A stretch of DNA of 64,000 bases. It comes from JAZKFT01 sp963845495. Lineage in GTDB: Bacteria; Bacteroidota; Bacteroidia; Chitinophagales; Chitinophagaceae. The stretch is taken from NCBI GenBank assembly GCA_963845495.1, contig CAWJTH010000118.1, positions 1 to 64,000 on the forward strand, given 5' to 3'. The notes below the pieces were generated by a model, which worked only from the letters and a program-made list of their open reading frames with translations, did no database searches and was not told the DNA's origin. Shown piece by piece: positions 7,463-16,119 of this stretch (within the stretch, counting starts at the first letter, position 1; every line of letters begins with the position of its first letter). The position numbers and the translations under genes are program-made.

Positions 7463-8899
7463 ATGTTCAGTAATAAAATTTCAATTCGATATTTAAAAGG
7501 TAACCGGCTTTATTTTTTTCTTTTTTTAATTGTAGGAAATTGTTTTTTTAATCCCATTTCCGCACAAGAAAATTCGGATAATTTGTACCAAAAACCTTTA
7601 AAGCAGGTTTTAAAAGATGTTGAAAATAAATTCGGTGTCACCATAAAATTTACCGACTCGATGGTGCAAAACAAAGTAGTAAATTATGCCGATTGGCGTT
7701 TTAGAAGTACTGCTGATGAAACCCTTGCCAATGTTTTAGCCCCGCTGGACATGAAAGTAAATAAGGAAGGCGACAAGCGATATAAATTAAAATATTACGA
7801 ATATTACCGCTGGACGGTGGATGACGGAAAGGAAAAACTAGACTCGCTGGCAACCAAATACAACGATGCCAAAACTTGGGAAACGCGTAAAAACGATTTG
7901 CGCCAGTGCATGTTGCAAGCCTTACAATTATCGCCTTTGCCTGCAAGGCCAGCATCAAAACCTATCCTTTCCAACAAACGGATGTATGGCGATTATTCCG
8001 TAGAAAATATGGCGCTGGAAGTATTGCCAGGCTTATATGTGTGCGGTTCTGTTTATCAACCTACAACTATACAAGGTAAAATTCCAGTCATCCTTTGTCC
8101 GGATGGACATTTTGATAAAGGCCGCTATCGTGCTGATTGTCAGTACCGTTGCGCTAGTTTGGCCCGCATGGGTTGCATGGCCATTAGCTACGATTTGTTT
8201 GCTTGGGGCGAATCGTTATTGCAGTTTAAAGACGAAGACCATCGCCGCAGCATCGCGGAATCCATCCAAATTTTGTACAGCATGCGCTTGTTGGATTATG
8301 CGTTATCATTAAAAGAAATCGATGCAAATCGGGTTGCCATCAGCGGTGGCTCCGGCGGCGGAACATTGTCGATGTTGGTGACTGCCTTGGATGACCGTAT
8401 TAAATTAAGTGCGCCGGTTGTGTCGCTTTCTTGCTATATGTATGGCGGTTGCCCTTGCGAAAGCGGCCAGCCCGTTCAGTTTTGCGGCGGTGGAACCGAC
8501 AACCCCGAAATTGCCGCCATGGCTGCGCCAAGGCCCATGTTAATTGTAAGCGACGGTAAAGATTGGACCGATCATGTACCACAAATTGAATTTCCTTATT
8601 TGCAAAAAATGTATAGCTTTTATAACAAAAAAGACTTGGTGCAAAATGTGCATTTACCCAACGATGGCCATGATTTTGGATTAAGTAAACGTATTCCGTT
8701 ATATAATTTTATCGCCCAACAATTTAATTTGGATTTAAATAAAATTAAAAATCCAATTGGCGGAATTGATGAAACTAAAGTAACAATTGAGCCAGAAAAT
8801 GCGATGTACGCATTTGGTAAAAAAGGTGAAAATCTTCCTGCCAATGCAATTAAAGGATTCGATAAATTAGCAGTGGTTTTTAATAAAGCAACGAAATAA
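7463..8899 (+). CDS. Secreted alpha/beta-hydrolase (acetylxylan-esterase-like) with N-terminal STN-like domain
   Basis: A 478-residue exported protein from ATG 7463; the frame is open further up, but that part is the palindromic repeat. Residues 15-34 form a signal peptide ending at ISAQ. Residues 45-110 resemble the short secretin/TonB N-terminal (STN) fold, with PLKQVLKDVENKFGV and a TADETLANVLAPLDM helix. The rest is an alpha/beta-hydrolase: nucleophile elbow GGSGG with Ser297, acid probably Asp364 or Asp367 in SDGKDWTD, and His403 in NDGHDFG. Many cysteines occur between 226 and 342. Acetylxylan esterase/dienelactone-hydrolase-like families fit best. It may release an acid sugar or acyl group outside the cytoplasm for the transporter upstream (inference). 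Confidence 0.75.
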   Translation: MFSNKISIRYLKGNRLYFFLFLIVGNCFFNPISAQENSDNLYQKPLKQVLKDVENKFGVTIKFTDSMVQNKVVNYADWRFRSTADETLANVLAPLDMKVNKEGDKRYKLKYYEYYRWTVDDGKEKLDSLATKYNDAKTWETRKNDLRQCMLQALQLSPLPARPASKPILSNKRMYGDYSVENMALEVLPGLYVCGSVYQPTTIQGKIPVILCPDGHFDKGRYRADCQYRCASLARMGCMAISYDLFAWGESLLQFKDEDHRRSIAESIQILYSMRLLDYALSLKEIDANRVAISGGSGGGTLSMLVTALDDRIKLSAPVVSLSCYMYGGCPCESGQPVQFCGGGTDNPEIAAMAAPRPMLIVSDGKDWTDHVPQIEFPYLQKMYSFYNKKDLVQNVHLPNDGHDFGLSKRIPLYNFIAQQFNLDLNKIKNPIGGIDETKVTIEPENAMYAFGKKGENLPANAIKGFDKLAVVFNKATK

Positions 8900-9045
8900 A
8901 TTTAGAGTTTAGGATTTAGAATTAAGAGTTAGAAAAATAGCTTTAAGTTATTGTACTAACTCTTAATTCTAATTCTTAACTCGTAACTCTTAGTTCTTAG
9001 CTCTTAATTCTAATCTTAATTCTTAATTCTAAACTCTTAAATTCC
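8897..9045. repeat. Heptamer-arm inverted repeat between convergent genes
   Basis: Left arm (8897-8933) repeats TTTAGAG/TTTAGGA/TTAAGAG; right arm (8955-9040) repeats CTCTTAA/TTCTTAA/CTCGTAA every 7 bp and is complementary to the left. It fills the whole gap between the convergent esterase and reductase genes and touches both stop regions, so it may work as a two-way terminator, although no long U-run is present. Confidence 0.8.
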
Positions 9046-10017
9046 CTACATAATAACCACCAACCTTTTACCCGACGAAACTTCTTTTTGCCAAGCTGTT
9101 TCTATATCTTTTAATTCAACGGTTTCCGTTTCAATCGCCAATAATTTATCCGCTGCTAATTGAAACATTTCTGGTAATGCCTCGGTATTAAACGTTTTTA
9201 ATTCTGCTTGTGTCAGACTGCCAAAACCTGATCCCAATAATTCAATATTAGCACTACGCAAGCTGCCCGATTGTAAATTAATGCTTTCTCCTGCCATGCT
9301 ACCAACGGTTACAACGCGAACCGGATGGGTGTCTTTATCCAGTCCGCTACTTTTTAGCGACGCCAAAATCAGTTCCATCGGATGTCCCCATAAATAATCA
9401 ATCACAATGTCAATAGGAGTGTTGGCTTGTATTGTTTTTAATTGCTCAATCACGGCTGAATCATCTTGTTTTAAAGACACAATCATATCAGCGCCCAACG
9501 TTTTTACTCTTTCCAACGATTCTATATTTCGTCCCGTAGCAATAACTTTTGAAGCCCCATAATATTTAGCAATTTGAACTGCCAATTGCCCCGTCACGCC
9601 GGTTGCACCGTTTATCAGTACTACGTTTGCCGTTTTAATTTTCGCCCTATAACGCAGTGCCAAAGCTGCACCCATGGCGGCATTGGGCAAAGCTGCAGCA
9701 GTGGCATCGCTGATATTATCGGGTAGTTCTACATATTTTCCGCTTGCAATCAATGCTTTTTCGGCCATCATGCCGGTAATGCCCTGCGCATACACCCTTG
9801 TTCCATCTTCTAAAATGCCAACGCCATCAATACCCACAACGGTTGGTAAATTAGTATAACTAGCATAATGTTTGCCACTTGCCCTCGACTTATCTAAATT
9901 TTTAATGGAAGCCGCTTTTACCGTCATCAACAACTGGTCTGCATTTTGCGGAACCGGATCCGGAAAATCTTCATATTTCGGCATGGTTCCTAATTCGTGC
10001 AATACACTTGCTTTCAT
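9046..10017 (-). CDS. Zinc-free MDR-family NADPH:quinone reductase-like protein
   Basis: A 323-residue medium-chain dehydrogenase/reductase of the quinone oxidoreductase type. The N-terminal GroES-like domain contains PTVVGIDGVGILEDGTRVYA, and the Rossmann domain has INGATGVTGQLAVQIAKYYGA around residues 134-154 with the AxGxxGxxxxQ pattern for NADPH. The structural-zinc cysteines of true alcohol dehydrogenases are missing, which places it with quinone oxidoreductases or enoyl reductases. It is a single gene, convergent with the esterase. The substrate is not predictable. Confidence 0.8.
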   Translation of the reverse strand: MKASVLHELGTMPKYEDFPDPVPQNADQLLMTVKAASIKNLDKSRASGKHYASYTNLPTVVGIDGVGILEDGTRVYAQGITGMMAEKALIASGKYVELPDNISDATAAALPNAAMGAALALRYRAKIKTANVVLINGATGVTGQLAVQIAKYYGASKVIATGRNIESLERVKTLGADMIVSLKQDDSAVIEQLKTIQANTPIDIVIDYLWGHPMELILASLKSSGLDKDTHPVRVVTVGSMAGESINLQSGSLRSANIELLGSGFGSLTQAELKTFNTEALPEMFQLAADKLLAIETETVELKDIETAWQKEVSSGKRLVVIM

Positions 10018-10591
10018 TGTTTTTAGTTTTAATTGTTTAATCCTTTCTTAAATTCCGATTTCGAAGTTAAATAGATTTTAGAAAGTTTTTCATGCTGTTC
10101 TTGCCGACTTATCTGATTTAAATAATTGTACAAAAATGCTTCAAAAAGAATTAATTAGCCACTGGCTTTGTGTTTTCGCAATCTCCCCGCTGGTCTTTTC
10201 TTGTACTTTTTTTCTTGATAAAAAAAGTACCAAAAAAATCAAGGACAGTACAAGGCGCATGCCGCCCGAAGGTTTGTATATTATTCAATCTGCGTGTTGG
10301 GCGTCACCATGTTGGCTTGCTGGAGCAGGCCTGTTCCATGGCCGTTCTTGGTTAGACAAGTGACATCTTTCTATTCGACATACTTCATCACTTTGGCCAT
10401 GGAACGCCGTGCCCTCAGCAGCCAACATTTGCACTTTGTACTGTCCGTGGTTCACAGGCCACAACTTTAAACATGCTTGATTATCAAGTTTAAGCCAATG
10501 ACTTATTGACCTAATGACTCGATGACTTTTTTAATATCGATTAATTGCTTAAATTACCATCTATTTATCTAAATCTAATAAAAATAATCCC
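10018..10591. repeat. Gene-free spacer with a ~270-bp nested palindromic element (10190-10460)
   Basis: No gene is convincing here. The element has an inner hairpin GTACTTTTTTT (10203-10213)/AAAAAAAGTAC (10220-10230), an inverted pair TTCCATGGCC (10334-10343)/GGCCATGGAA (10395-10404), and an outer inverted pair GGACAGTACAA (10243-10253)/TTGTACTGTCC (10436-10446). 10476-10488 is a CTTGATTATCAAG palindrome. Short open frames at 10136-10363 read straight through these palindromes and are not believed. Similar poly-T/poly-A GTAC hairpins are common as dispersed repeats in Bacteroidota. Confidence 0.7.
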
Positions 10592-11077
10592 ATGGCATTA
10601 AATGCTTATTTAACATTAAAAGGAAAATTACAAGGCGATATAAAAGGTTCATCCACAATAAAAGGCAGGGAAGGCAAAATAGTGGTGATTGCGGCCAACC
10701 ACGAAGTGCTTTCGCCGAAAGATTCAACTACCGGATTTCCGAGCGGTAAACACATGCACCGGCCTTTTGTAATTACCAAAGAGGTAGATAAATCAACGCC
10801 ATTATTGTACAATATGTTCGTTAAAAATGAAATTGCGGTTACTTGGATTTTGCAGTTTTATCAGCCTACAACACAAGGTGCTGAAAAACAATATTATACC
10901 GTACAGCTTACCAATGCCACCATTACCGATATTGCGTTTAAAATGGAAAACAACAAAAATCCTGAATTGGCCAAATATGCTGAGTACGAAACAATATCGT
11001 TTATGTATCAAAAAATAGAATGGCTGTATGTTGACGGCGGTATCGAAGCCATTGATGATATTGTGGTAACAATTTAA
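10592..11077 (+). CDS. hcp: Hcp-family type VI secretion tube protein (orphan)
   Basis: A 161-residue protein resembling Hcp, the ring-forming tube and effector carrier of type VI secretion. Family-like features are the start NAYLTLKG, the internal SGKHMHRPFVITKEVDKSTP segment (Hcp proteins have a similar R.H.P..ITK..D.S.P block), and a late YETISFMYQKIEWLY strand region equivalent to the conserved F..I.W.Y. end. Length matches the family (about 130-170). No other secretion genes (sheath, VgrG, baseplate, ATPase) are in the window, so it is an orphan copy. A carrier role at a distant locus is possible. Confidence 0.75.
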   Translation: MALNAYLTLKGKLQGDIKGSSTIKGREGKIVVIAANHEVLSPKDSTTGFPSGKHMHRPFVITKEVDKSTPLLYNMFVKNEIAVTWILQFYQPTTQGAEKQYYTVQLTNATITDIAFKMENNKNPELAKYAEYETISFMYQKIEWLYVDGGIEAIDDIVVTI

Positions 11078-11158
11078 TTGTCGTCAAAATAAAAAGATTA
11101 TCTTTTTTAACTTAACACATTGGCTTTTCTTATTTTTATCGCCAATCAGTCTTCAAAC

Positions 11159-11581
11159 ATGAAACAAATCCTCTCTAAGTACGATGAAAGTTTTTGCAAT
11201 ATCGTAGGTGCTTTTGGTATTGCTTTATCCGCCATTTGCTTAATACAATGCGCCATTTTATTTGATGGCAGTTGGCTCACTTTTACTATCGCTTGCGTAT
11301 TTATTTACAATATTGTTTCCTATGTTTTTTTAGTGCTGAAACGGGCTTATGCGCCTTTGTGCATTATGCTCGGTGGCATAAGTGTGATATTTTATCAACT
11401 TTTTTTGTTGTACGTGTTGCTTAAATATGGCCAGTTTGTTTTCTCGTTAACGCTGGTTTTGCTTATGCTATACGCCGTTGCCGTCACCATTATCATGTAT
11501 TTGGAAGAGTTGCCCGGCAAATTGAGGATGTATCAAACGGCACAAAAAAAGGAGGATGATTTTTGGGTGGATAAAATTTAA
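11159..11581 (+). CDS. Small four-helix membrane protein, unknown function
   Basis: About 140 residues from ATG 11159, preferred over an in-frame start at 11120 because the protein then begins MKQILSKYDE, a polar stretch ahead of the first membrane helix. Four hydrophobic segments are visible (roughly residues 15-35, 40-60, 68-92 and 95-118), followed by a charged tail with EELPGKLRMYQ. No family was recognised. It lies 80 bp after hcp in the same direction, so the two may be cotranscribed, but nothing shows a functional link. Confidence 0.6.
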   Translation: MKQILSKYDESFCNIVGAFGIALSAICLIQCAILFDGSWLTFTIACVFIYNIVSYVFLVLKRAYAPLCIMLGGISVIFYQLFLLYVLLKYGQFVFSLTLVLLMLYAVAVTIIMYLEELPGKLRMYQTAQKKEDDFWVDKI

Positions 11582-11812
11582 AAATAAGATGATACTTCTT
11601 TCATAATTTAGGTTTTCGCCGTGCAAATGGGGTCTGACGGTGAAAAAGTACTGACCTTACCGCCGAATTAGCTGCTTACGTTTTAACATTTATTACTTAA
11701 CATGAGTTTTGGATACTATTTATTGATAATTACATACTTATCGTTTATAATTGACAAAAATTTGGCACAACCCAATTTTGTTTGATGATATGGCCAAGTA
11801 TTGCCTAAGAGT
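11582..11812. other. Spacer without recognised features
   Basis: This 230-bp AT-rich stretch precedes the repeat block. A short GGTCTGACGGTGAAAAAGTACTGACC imperfect inverted repeat near 11630-11660 could pair, but no gene or clear promoter is seen. Confidence 0.4.
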
Positions 11813-12091
11813 ACGAGACGTTCCTACGGAACGAGCATTTATATAACGGCTTTCGACCCGTGCTACTACCAACGAAATGTTCCTACGGAACAAAGAAAAT
11901 ACTGCTTTATTTGTTCCGTAGGAACATTTCGTTGGTAGCAAAATACATACACATGCCTGGACCCTCGTTCCATAGGAACGTTTCGTGTCATTAAATCCTA
12001 TAATATGATCGAATTGTTGGTTTGGTCAAGCTTAACGGCAATAAAATGTTTCACATTGGTATATAACGGCAAGAGCCCCAAAACTCACGTT
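11813..12091. repeat. Nested palindromic element, copy A (~280 bp)
   Basis: The core has four GTTCCTACGGAAC-type palindromes. The outer pair flanks the core as ACGAGACGTTCC.. at the left and ..GGAACGTTTCGTG at the right. The inner pair forms a long stem, CTACCAACGAAATGTTCC (about 11860) against GGAACATTTCGTTGGTAG (about 11921-11938). After the core a ~100-bp tail is shared with the copies at 45848 and 49019, including TGGTCAAGCTTAACGGCAA and the end CCAAAACTCACGTTA. A 21-bp minisatellite begins directly after this copy. Confidence 0.9.
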
Positions 12092-12690
12092 ACCCACATC
12101 AAAACAAAGGCCGTTTACAGTAACACATTGGCCGCTTACAGCTTAGCAAAGACCCCTTACATCAAAGCAAAGGCTGCTTACATCAAAGCAAAGACCCCTT
12201 ACATCAAAGCAAAGGCTGCTTACATCAAAGCAAAGGCTGCTTGCATCAAAGCAAAGGCTGCTTGCATCAAAGCAAAGGCTGCTTGCATCAAAGCAAAGGC
12301 TGCTTGCATCAAAGCAAAGGCTGCTTGCATCAAAGCAAAGGCTGCTTGCATCAAAGCAAAGGCTGCTTGCATCAAAGCAAAGGCTGCTTGCATCAAAGCA
12401 AAGGCTGCTTGCATCAAAGCAAAGGCTGCTTACATCAAAGCAAAGGCTGCTTACATCAAAGCAAAGGCTGCTTACATCAAAGCAAAGGCTGCTTGCATCA
12501 AAGCAAAGGCTGCTTGCATCAAAGCAAAGGCTGCTTACATCAAAGCAAAGCCCGTTTACAGTTAAACATTGGCCGCTTACAGCTTAGCAAAGGCAGTTTA
12601 CATCAAAGCAAAGGCTGCTTACATCAAAGCAAAGGGTTCTTACAGTAAAACATTGGTCACTTACATTAAAACAAAGGCTGGTTTGCGCAA
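12092..12690. repeat. 21-bp minisatellite (about 18 near-identical and ~10 degenerate units)
   Basis: The unit is ACATCAAAGCAAAGGCTGCTT. Between about 12160 and 12550 it repeats without gaps, with two main variants (TTACATC and TTGCATC) in blocks. Flanking units are degenerate and use TTACAGTAAAACATTGGCCGC. All reading frames stay open because the unit is a multiple of three and lacks stops; the resulting IKAKAAC or LHQSKGC repeat peptides lack any start region or composition typical of a protein and are not annotated as genes. The array ends a few bases from the stop codon of the gene at 12693. Confidence 0.92.
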
Positions 12691-12692
12691 CT

Positions 12693-15122
12693 TTATTCAA
12701 TCACTTGCACCAACCTAGCCATTTTGCCCTCAGCATTTACTCCTTCAATTACAACCCTAAATTTTGTGGTGATGTCATTGTTATAAAACTCAAATTTTGC
12801 GCTCCTGTTTTTTTTGTCGGTCAATAAATAGGGGTTCCAATAAAGCGTTGGGCGGATATCGGCGCTGGTTTTTACCGGCGCTTGCGCATAATTGGGGCTA
12901 AAAAATTCTTTGTAAGCGGTGTAACCGGTAAGGATAACACTACTTAGGCCCCTAATATTGTTGACGTATTTATCCATCGGCGTTTTGGTGTAAACGGCTA
13001 TTGCGCCGGAAGCGCCAGAACCGGAAGACATCATAAAAGGTGGCCTGATAACTTTTATATAAGCAATATCGCTCATTTGGATGCCCATGATGGTAAGCCC
13101 GTCCGATGGCATTTCGTTCAAAAAGAAGTCAGGTGTTCCATCACGCCAACTAATACCGGGTACATTGTCGCTGTTGGCATCGGCAGCGCCGTTTGCTCCC
13201 ATTATCGGTATCGACATGCTCATGCCTGGCACCATGCCTTGTAAATAATGAAAAATATCTATGGCTCCGTGCGAACGTTGATCGCCCGCCACATCAAAAG
13301 AATAGGCATTTTTTGTGCTGAATAATCCGGAGGTGTACTTGTCATCCAGTATTTCGGCGGGTGTTTTAGTTCTGCCCCTTACAATTACTTCTTTCAACAT
13401 CACTGCCGAGTCGGCCATTTTCTTCAGCCGGTTGCTTTTGGTAAACCATTGGTCGTCATCGTTTAAAAAGCCTAGGTTGCTACTTAAATAAGCCGGCAAG
13501 TTCACCTTGCTTTTAAATGGCACTTCGGGCAAAGTGCGAGCAAAGTTTACCGAAACAACATCGTTCAGCCGCTTATCGTTTAGTTGATAAAATACGCTGC
13601 TGGTATCAAAAAATATCAATCCACGCTGGCGAAAACCGCCATTTTTGTCGACATCTACTAAAAAATATTGTTTACTACTATCTTTTGCCTGCATGGTAAG
13701 CGACAGTTTTAGGTTGTTATTTAAAACGGCTGATTTATGGCCTCCTTCATACACGTTTCCTTTTATTTGCAGGTAATCGCTATCCATAGAAAAAACAAAT
13801 TTTGGCGTTTTGTTTTGCCTGATGGCTTCCCAATTAATTTTGCGCCAACCGTGTGTAAGCATTACCAGGTCAATGTTTTGGGTTGTTTCCACATCGCCGT
13901 TGGCTAAATAATAAGCAGGGTTTTTAATGAAACCTTTTATATCGCCCGACAATAAAAAGTTGGAAAAAATGTTGGTGGATGTATCAACAGACAACGATGC
14001 ATCGGTAACGGAAATAGAAAGATTGGCAGCAATGCTATCGGGCACCAACAATTCAAATTCGTTTTTTGCCCGTTTGCCTATCCTTTTATTAACAATGCTT
14101 AATGCTGGATCAAAACGATAATCGTTATTGTTCACAAAAATGACCCTTTCGGATACGGGTATCCAATCTGCATCAAAAATAGTAAGTTGTACAACGCCTG
14201 TCCCAATACTATCGGTGGCAAATTGCCCCGCAGCATTTTTCTTAGCGGTTAAGTTGATCGAGGCATTATAAATTAATTTTTGGTTGATAGAAGCAACCGC
14301 ATGCAATTGTTTGAAATTGTTGGCCGCGTCATCGGTTCTTTTCAATACAAACATTACTTTATGGCCAACAGGCTTGCATTCTATAGCAATGCCGCTGGTT
14401 TTTACCGACGGCAAGGCAGTGGTATGCGTATTGCCAAATTCATCTTTCCAAATGCAGGAATATTGGTCGCCGGCAGCAGGTTCCAAAGCAAATTTTCCCA
14501 TGCCATCGTGGGTGGAAGCAATGGAATCAATCAATTCGTTTTTAGCATTGAAAATAGCGCCGCGTATAGAAACAGGGATCCCAAATACATCGGTGGCCAT
14601 AAAACCAACAGTTGAATTGATCTTGCTGATCAAATTACCGCCCTCCGGAAAAAAATGTAGTACCGTTGCAGGGATGGTATTGGCCGAGGCTTTTGCAGCC
14701 ACAGCGGGTTGAATCAAAGGAATATCTTTTGTAAACAGAAAAGATGAATCGAAATTCAACATCCATTGTGTATAAGCACGCAGGTGCAACATTTTGCCTT
14801 TGTATTTGGCAGGAATATCAAACTGGCCTCGGGCAGAAGATTCAAAAACGGGGTTTACTGTATGCGTTACCAAATTCCCGCCATCATCGTACCAATCGGC
14901 ATAAAAATTACGGCTAAAATCAGATCTGTCTTGCCCGGCCATTAAGTACGCCTTAAACCAAATCGTTTCTCCCAATTGGTAACTGCTTCTATCAAATTGG
15001 ATGTGTATTTTTTCGGGTTGATAATCGTCATGATAGACGGCCATCATCGAATCGAGCGATTGGGCTTTGATGGTATTTGTAAAAAACCATCCAGAAAAAA
15101 GAAATAAAAACCACTTTTTCAT
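12693..15122 (-). CDS. Exported MG2-like / TonB-plug-like surface protein
   Basis: An 809-residue exported protein from ATG 15122 (MKKWFLFLFSGWFF signal, cleavage near IKAQ). Residues about 25-120 look like an MG2-type macroglobulin domain (KIHIQFDRSSYQLGETIWFKAYL, with the W-F-K-A core). Beta-rich domains follow, then a C-terminal region around residues 560-700 that resembles a TonB receptor plug (VMLKEVIVRGR, and SGASGAIAVYTK, like the GAIxITTK of SusC). No beta-barrel follows, so it cannot be an ordinary receptor. Such barrel-less MG2/plug proteins are common in Bacteroidota and their role is unknown. It lies downstream of the terminator of a SusCD operon and is transcribed on its own. Confidence 0.6.
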   Translation of the reverse strand: MKKWFLFLFSGWFFTNTIKAQSLDSMMAVYHDDYQPEKIHIQFDRSSYQLGETIWFKAYLMAGQDRSDFSRNFYADWYDDGGNLVTHTVNPVFESSARGQFDIPAKYKGKMLHLRAYTQWMLNFDSSFLFTKDIPLIQPAVAAKASANTIPATVLHFFPEGGNLISKINSTVGFMATDVFGIPVSIRGAIFNAKNELIDSIASTHDGMGKFALEPAAGDQYSCIWKDEFGNTHTTALPSVKTSGIAIECKPVGHKVMFVLKRTDDAANNFKQLHAVASINQKLIYNASINLTAKKNAAGQFATDSIGTGVVQLTIFDADWIPVSERVIFVNNNDYRFDPALSIVNKRIGKRAKNEFELLVPDSIAANLSISVTDASLSVDTSTNIFSNFLLSGDIKGFIKNPAYYLANGDVETTQNIDLVMLTHGWRKINWEAIRQNKTPKFVFSMDSDYLQIKGNVYEGGHKSAVLNNNLKLSLTMQAKDSSKQYFLVDVDKNGGFRQRGLIFFDTSSVFYQLNDKRLNDVVSVNFARTLPEVPFKSKVNLPAYLSSNLGFLNDDDQWFTKSNRLKKMADSAVMLKEVIVRGRTKTPAEILDDKYTSGLFSTKNAYSFDVAGDQRSHGAIDIFHYLQGMVPGMSMSIPIMGANGAADANSDNVPGISWRDGTPDFFLNEMPSDGLTIMGIQMSDIAYIKVIRPPFMMSSGSGASGAIAVYTKTPMDKYVNNIRGLSSVILTGYTAYKEFFSPNYAQAPVKTSADIRPTLYWNPYLLTDKKNRSAKFEFYNNDITTKFRVVIEGVNAEGKMARLVQVIE

Positions 15123-15184
15123 AGCAAAAGAATTGGGGTACAAGTGTAAAGGTTAATGGATATAAACGAACTGCAAATAAGGCA

Positions 15185-15245
15185 AAGATTTGCTAAAAAA
15201 ACAAATGGTTGAGAAAACACGCTAACAAAGTGTTTTCTCAACCAT
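15185..15245 (-). terminator. Rho-independent terminator of the susC-susD-DUF4397 operon
   Basis: A perfect 16-bp stem, ATGGTTGAGAAAACAC (15205-15220) with GTGTTTTCTCAACCAT (15230-15245) and a 9-nt loop. Read on the - strand it is followed by TTTGTTTTTTTAGC, a strong U-run. It lies 25 bp past the stop codon of the DUF4397 lipoprotein gene. Confidence 0.92.
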
Positions 15246-15270
15246 AGATTAAAGTACGATTTAGATTAAG

Positions 15271-16095
15271 TTATTGGTTTTTATCCAAGGTGCCACATAT
15301 ATAGGGTATTCTTGTACCTGTTGTTACGCCTGAATATCCCATAGCAAATAGTGTTAATACCTGTTGGTATTGCAATAAATTGCTACTTGCATAAGTGGCT
15401 AATGTAGGGGATGCGGTAGTGGAAGGGTAAGCTCTAACTACCCAAGTGGTAGTAGTGATTGCGGAATAGCCAGGTGCATTCAGTCCAGTACTAATGGTAG
15501 TGTCTGAAGATTGCAAATATGCAAGGTTTGATTTCATAAGGATACCGTTTAGATACAAATCAATAGCCGCCACATTTGGCATAAGGTTTATAAATTTAAA
15601 CCTGCATTTACCGGTATCAACTGCATTTATATTGTTTTTAACCAAAACCGATTTTGTGTTGTTGGTAGTTGAATTTACCAAAGTATCTGTAATGTGCAAT
15701 GTATAATGGGCGGTGTCGGGTAAATTTATTACTGTTTTGTAAAACACGATAGAATCGGTGCTGGTACCCACTTTTGGTAGCGATATCTGCACCGTATCAT
15801 TGCCTTGTGGTACGGCTAGGTACAAGGCGTAGTTGCTGCCGCGGGTATTGTAGCCGCCGCCGGGGAAAGGCTGTCTTGTTTGCAAAGCGCTTCCCACAGT
15901 TTGGCCATTTACTTTGATCATAATGGTTGCATAATCAACCGTATAAGCAAAAGCCAAGTTTATTTTTAATTGGCCTGTATTAGTAGAGCCGTAAGTAGAA
16001 TAAGGCGTATTGGTAATTCCTGTATTTTTTGAGCAGCCGTACAATAAAATTGTAATTGCTGCCGACACCACAAAAAACGATATAATATTTTTCAT
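15271..16095 (-). CDS. DUF4397 domain lipoprotein
   Basis: A 274-residue lipoprotein with lipobox Cys21 (ITILLYGC). Two repeats of an Ig-like beta fold follow, each beginning with a pattern like KINLAFAYTVDYATIMIKVNG (residues 44-64) and RFKFINLMPNVAAIDLYLNG (near 168), typical of DUF4397 proteins. These are surface or periplasmic proteins of unknown function. It is the third gene of a susC-susD-lipoprotein operon (24 bp after susD), so it is probably a surface accessory of that uptake complex. Confidence 0.75.
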   Translation of the reverse strand: MKNIISFFVVSAAITILLYGCSKNTGITNTPYSTYGSTNTGQLKINLAFAYTVDYATIMIKVNGQTVGSALQTRQPFPGGGYNTRGSNYALYLAVPQGNDTVQISLPKVGTSTDSIVFYKTVINLPDTAHYTLHITDTLVNSTTNNTKSVLVKNNINAVDTGKCRFKFINLMPNVAAIDLYLNGILMKSNLAYLQSSDTTISTGLNAPGYSAITTTTWVVRAYPSTTASPTLATYASSNLLQYQQVLTLFAMGYSGVTTGTRIPYICGTLDKNQ

Positions 16096-16119
16096 TTTAC
16101 AACTAGTTTACGTTTAAGG

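Noticed and set aside
10136..10363. 75-residue gene upstream of hcp
   Set aside because: It reads through palindromic repeat DNA; the peptide resembles no family.
12005..12648. Open frames encoding IKAKAAC or LHQSKGC repeats on both strands
   Set aside because: They result from a 21-bp tandem repeat without stop codons; there is no start context, and several frames are equally open.
12092..12690. CRISPR array
   Set aside because: Units are directly adjacent with no unique spacers, and no cas genes are present.
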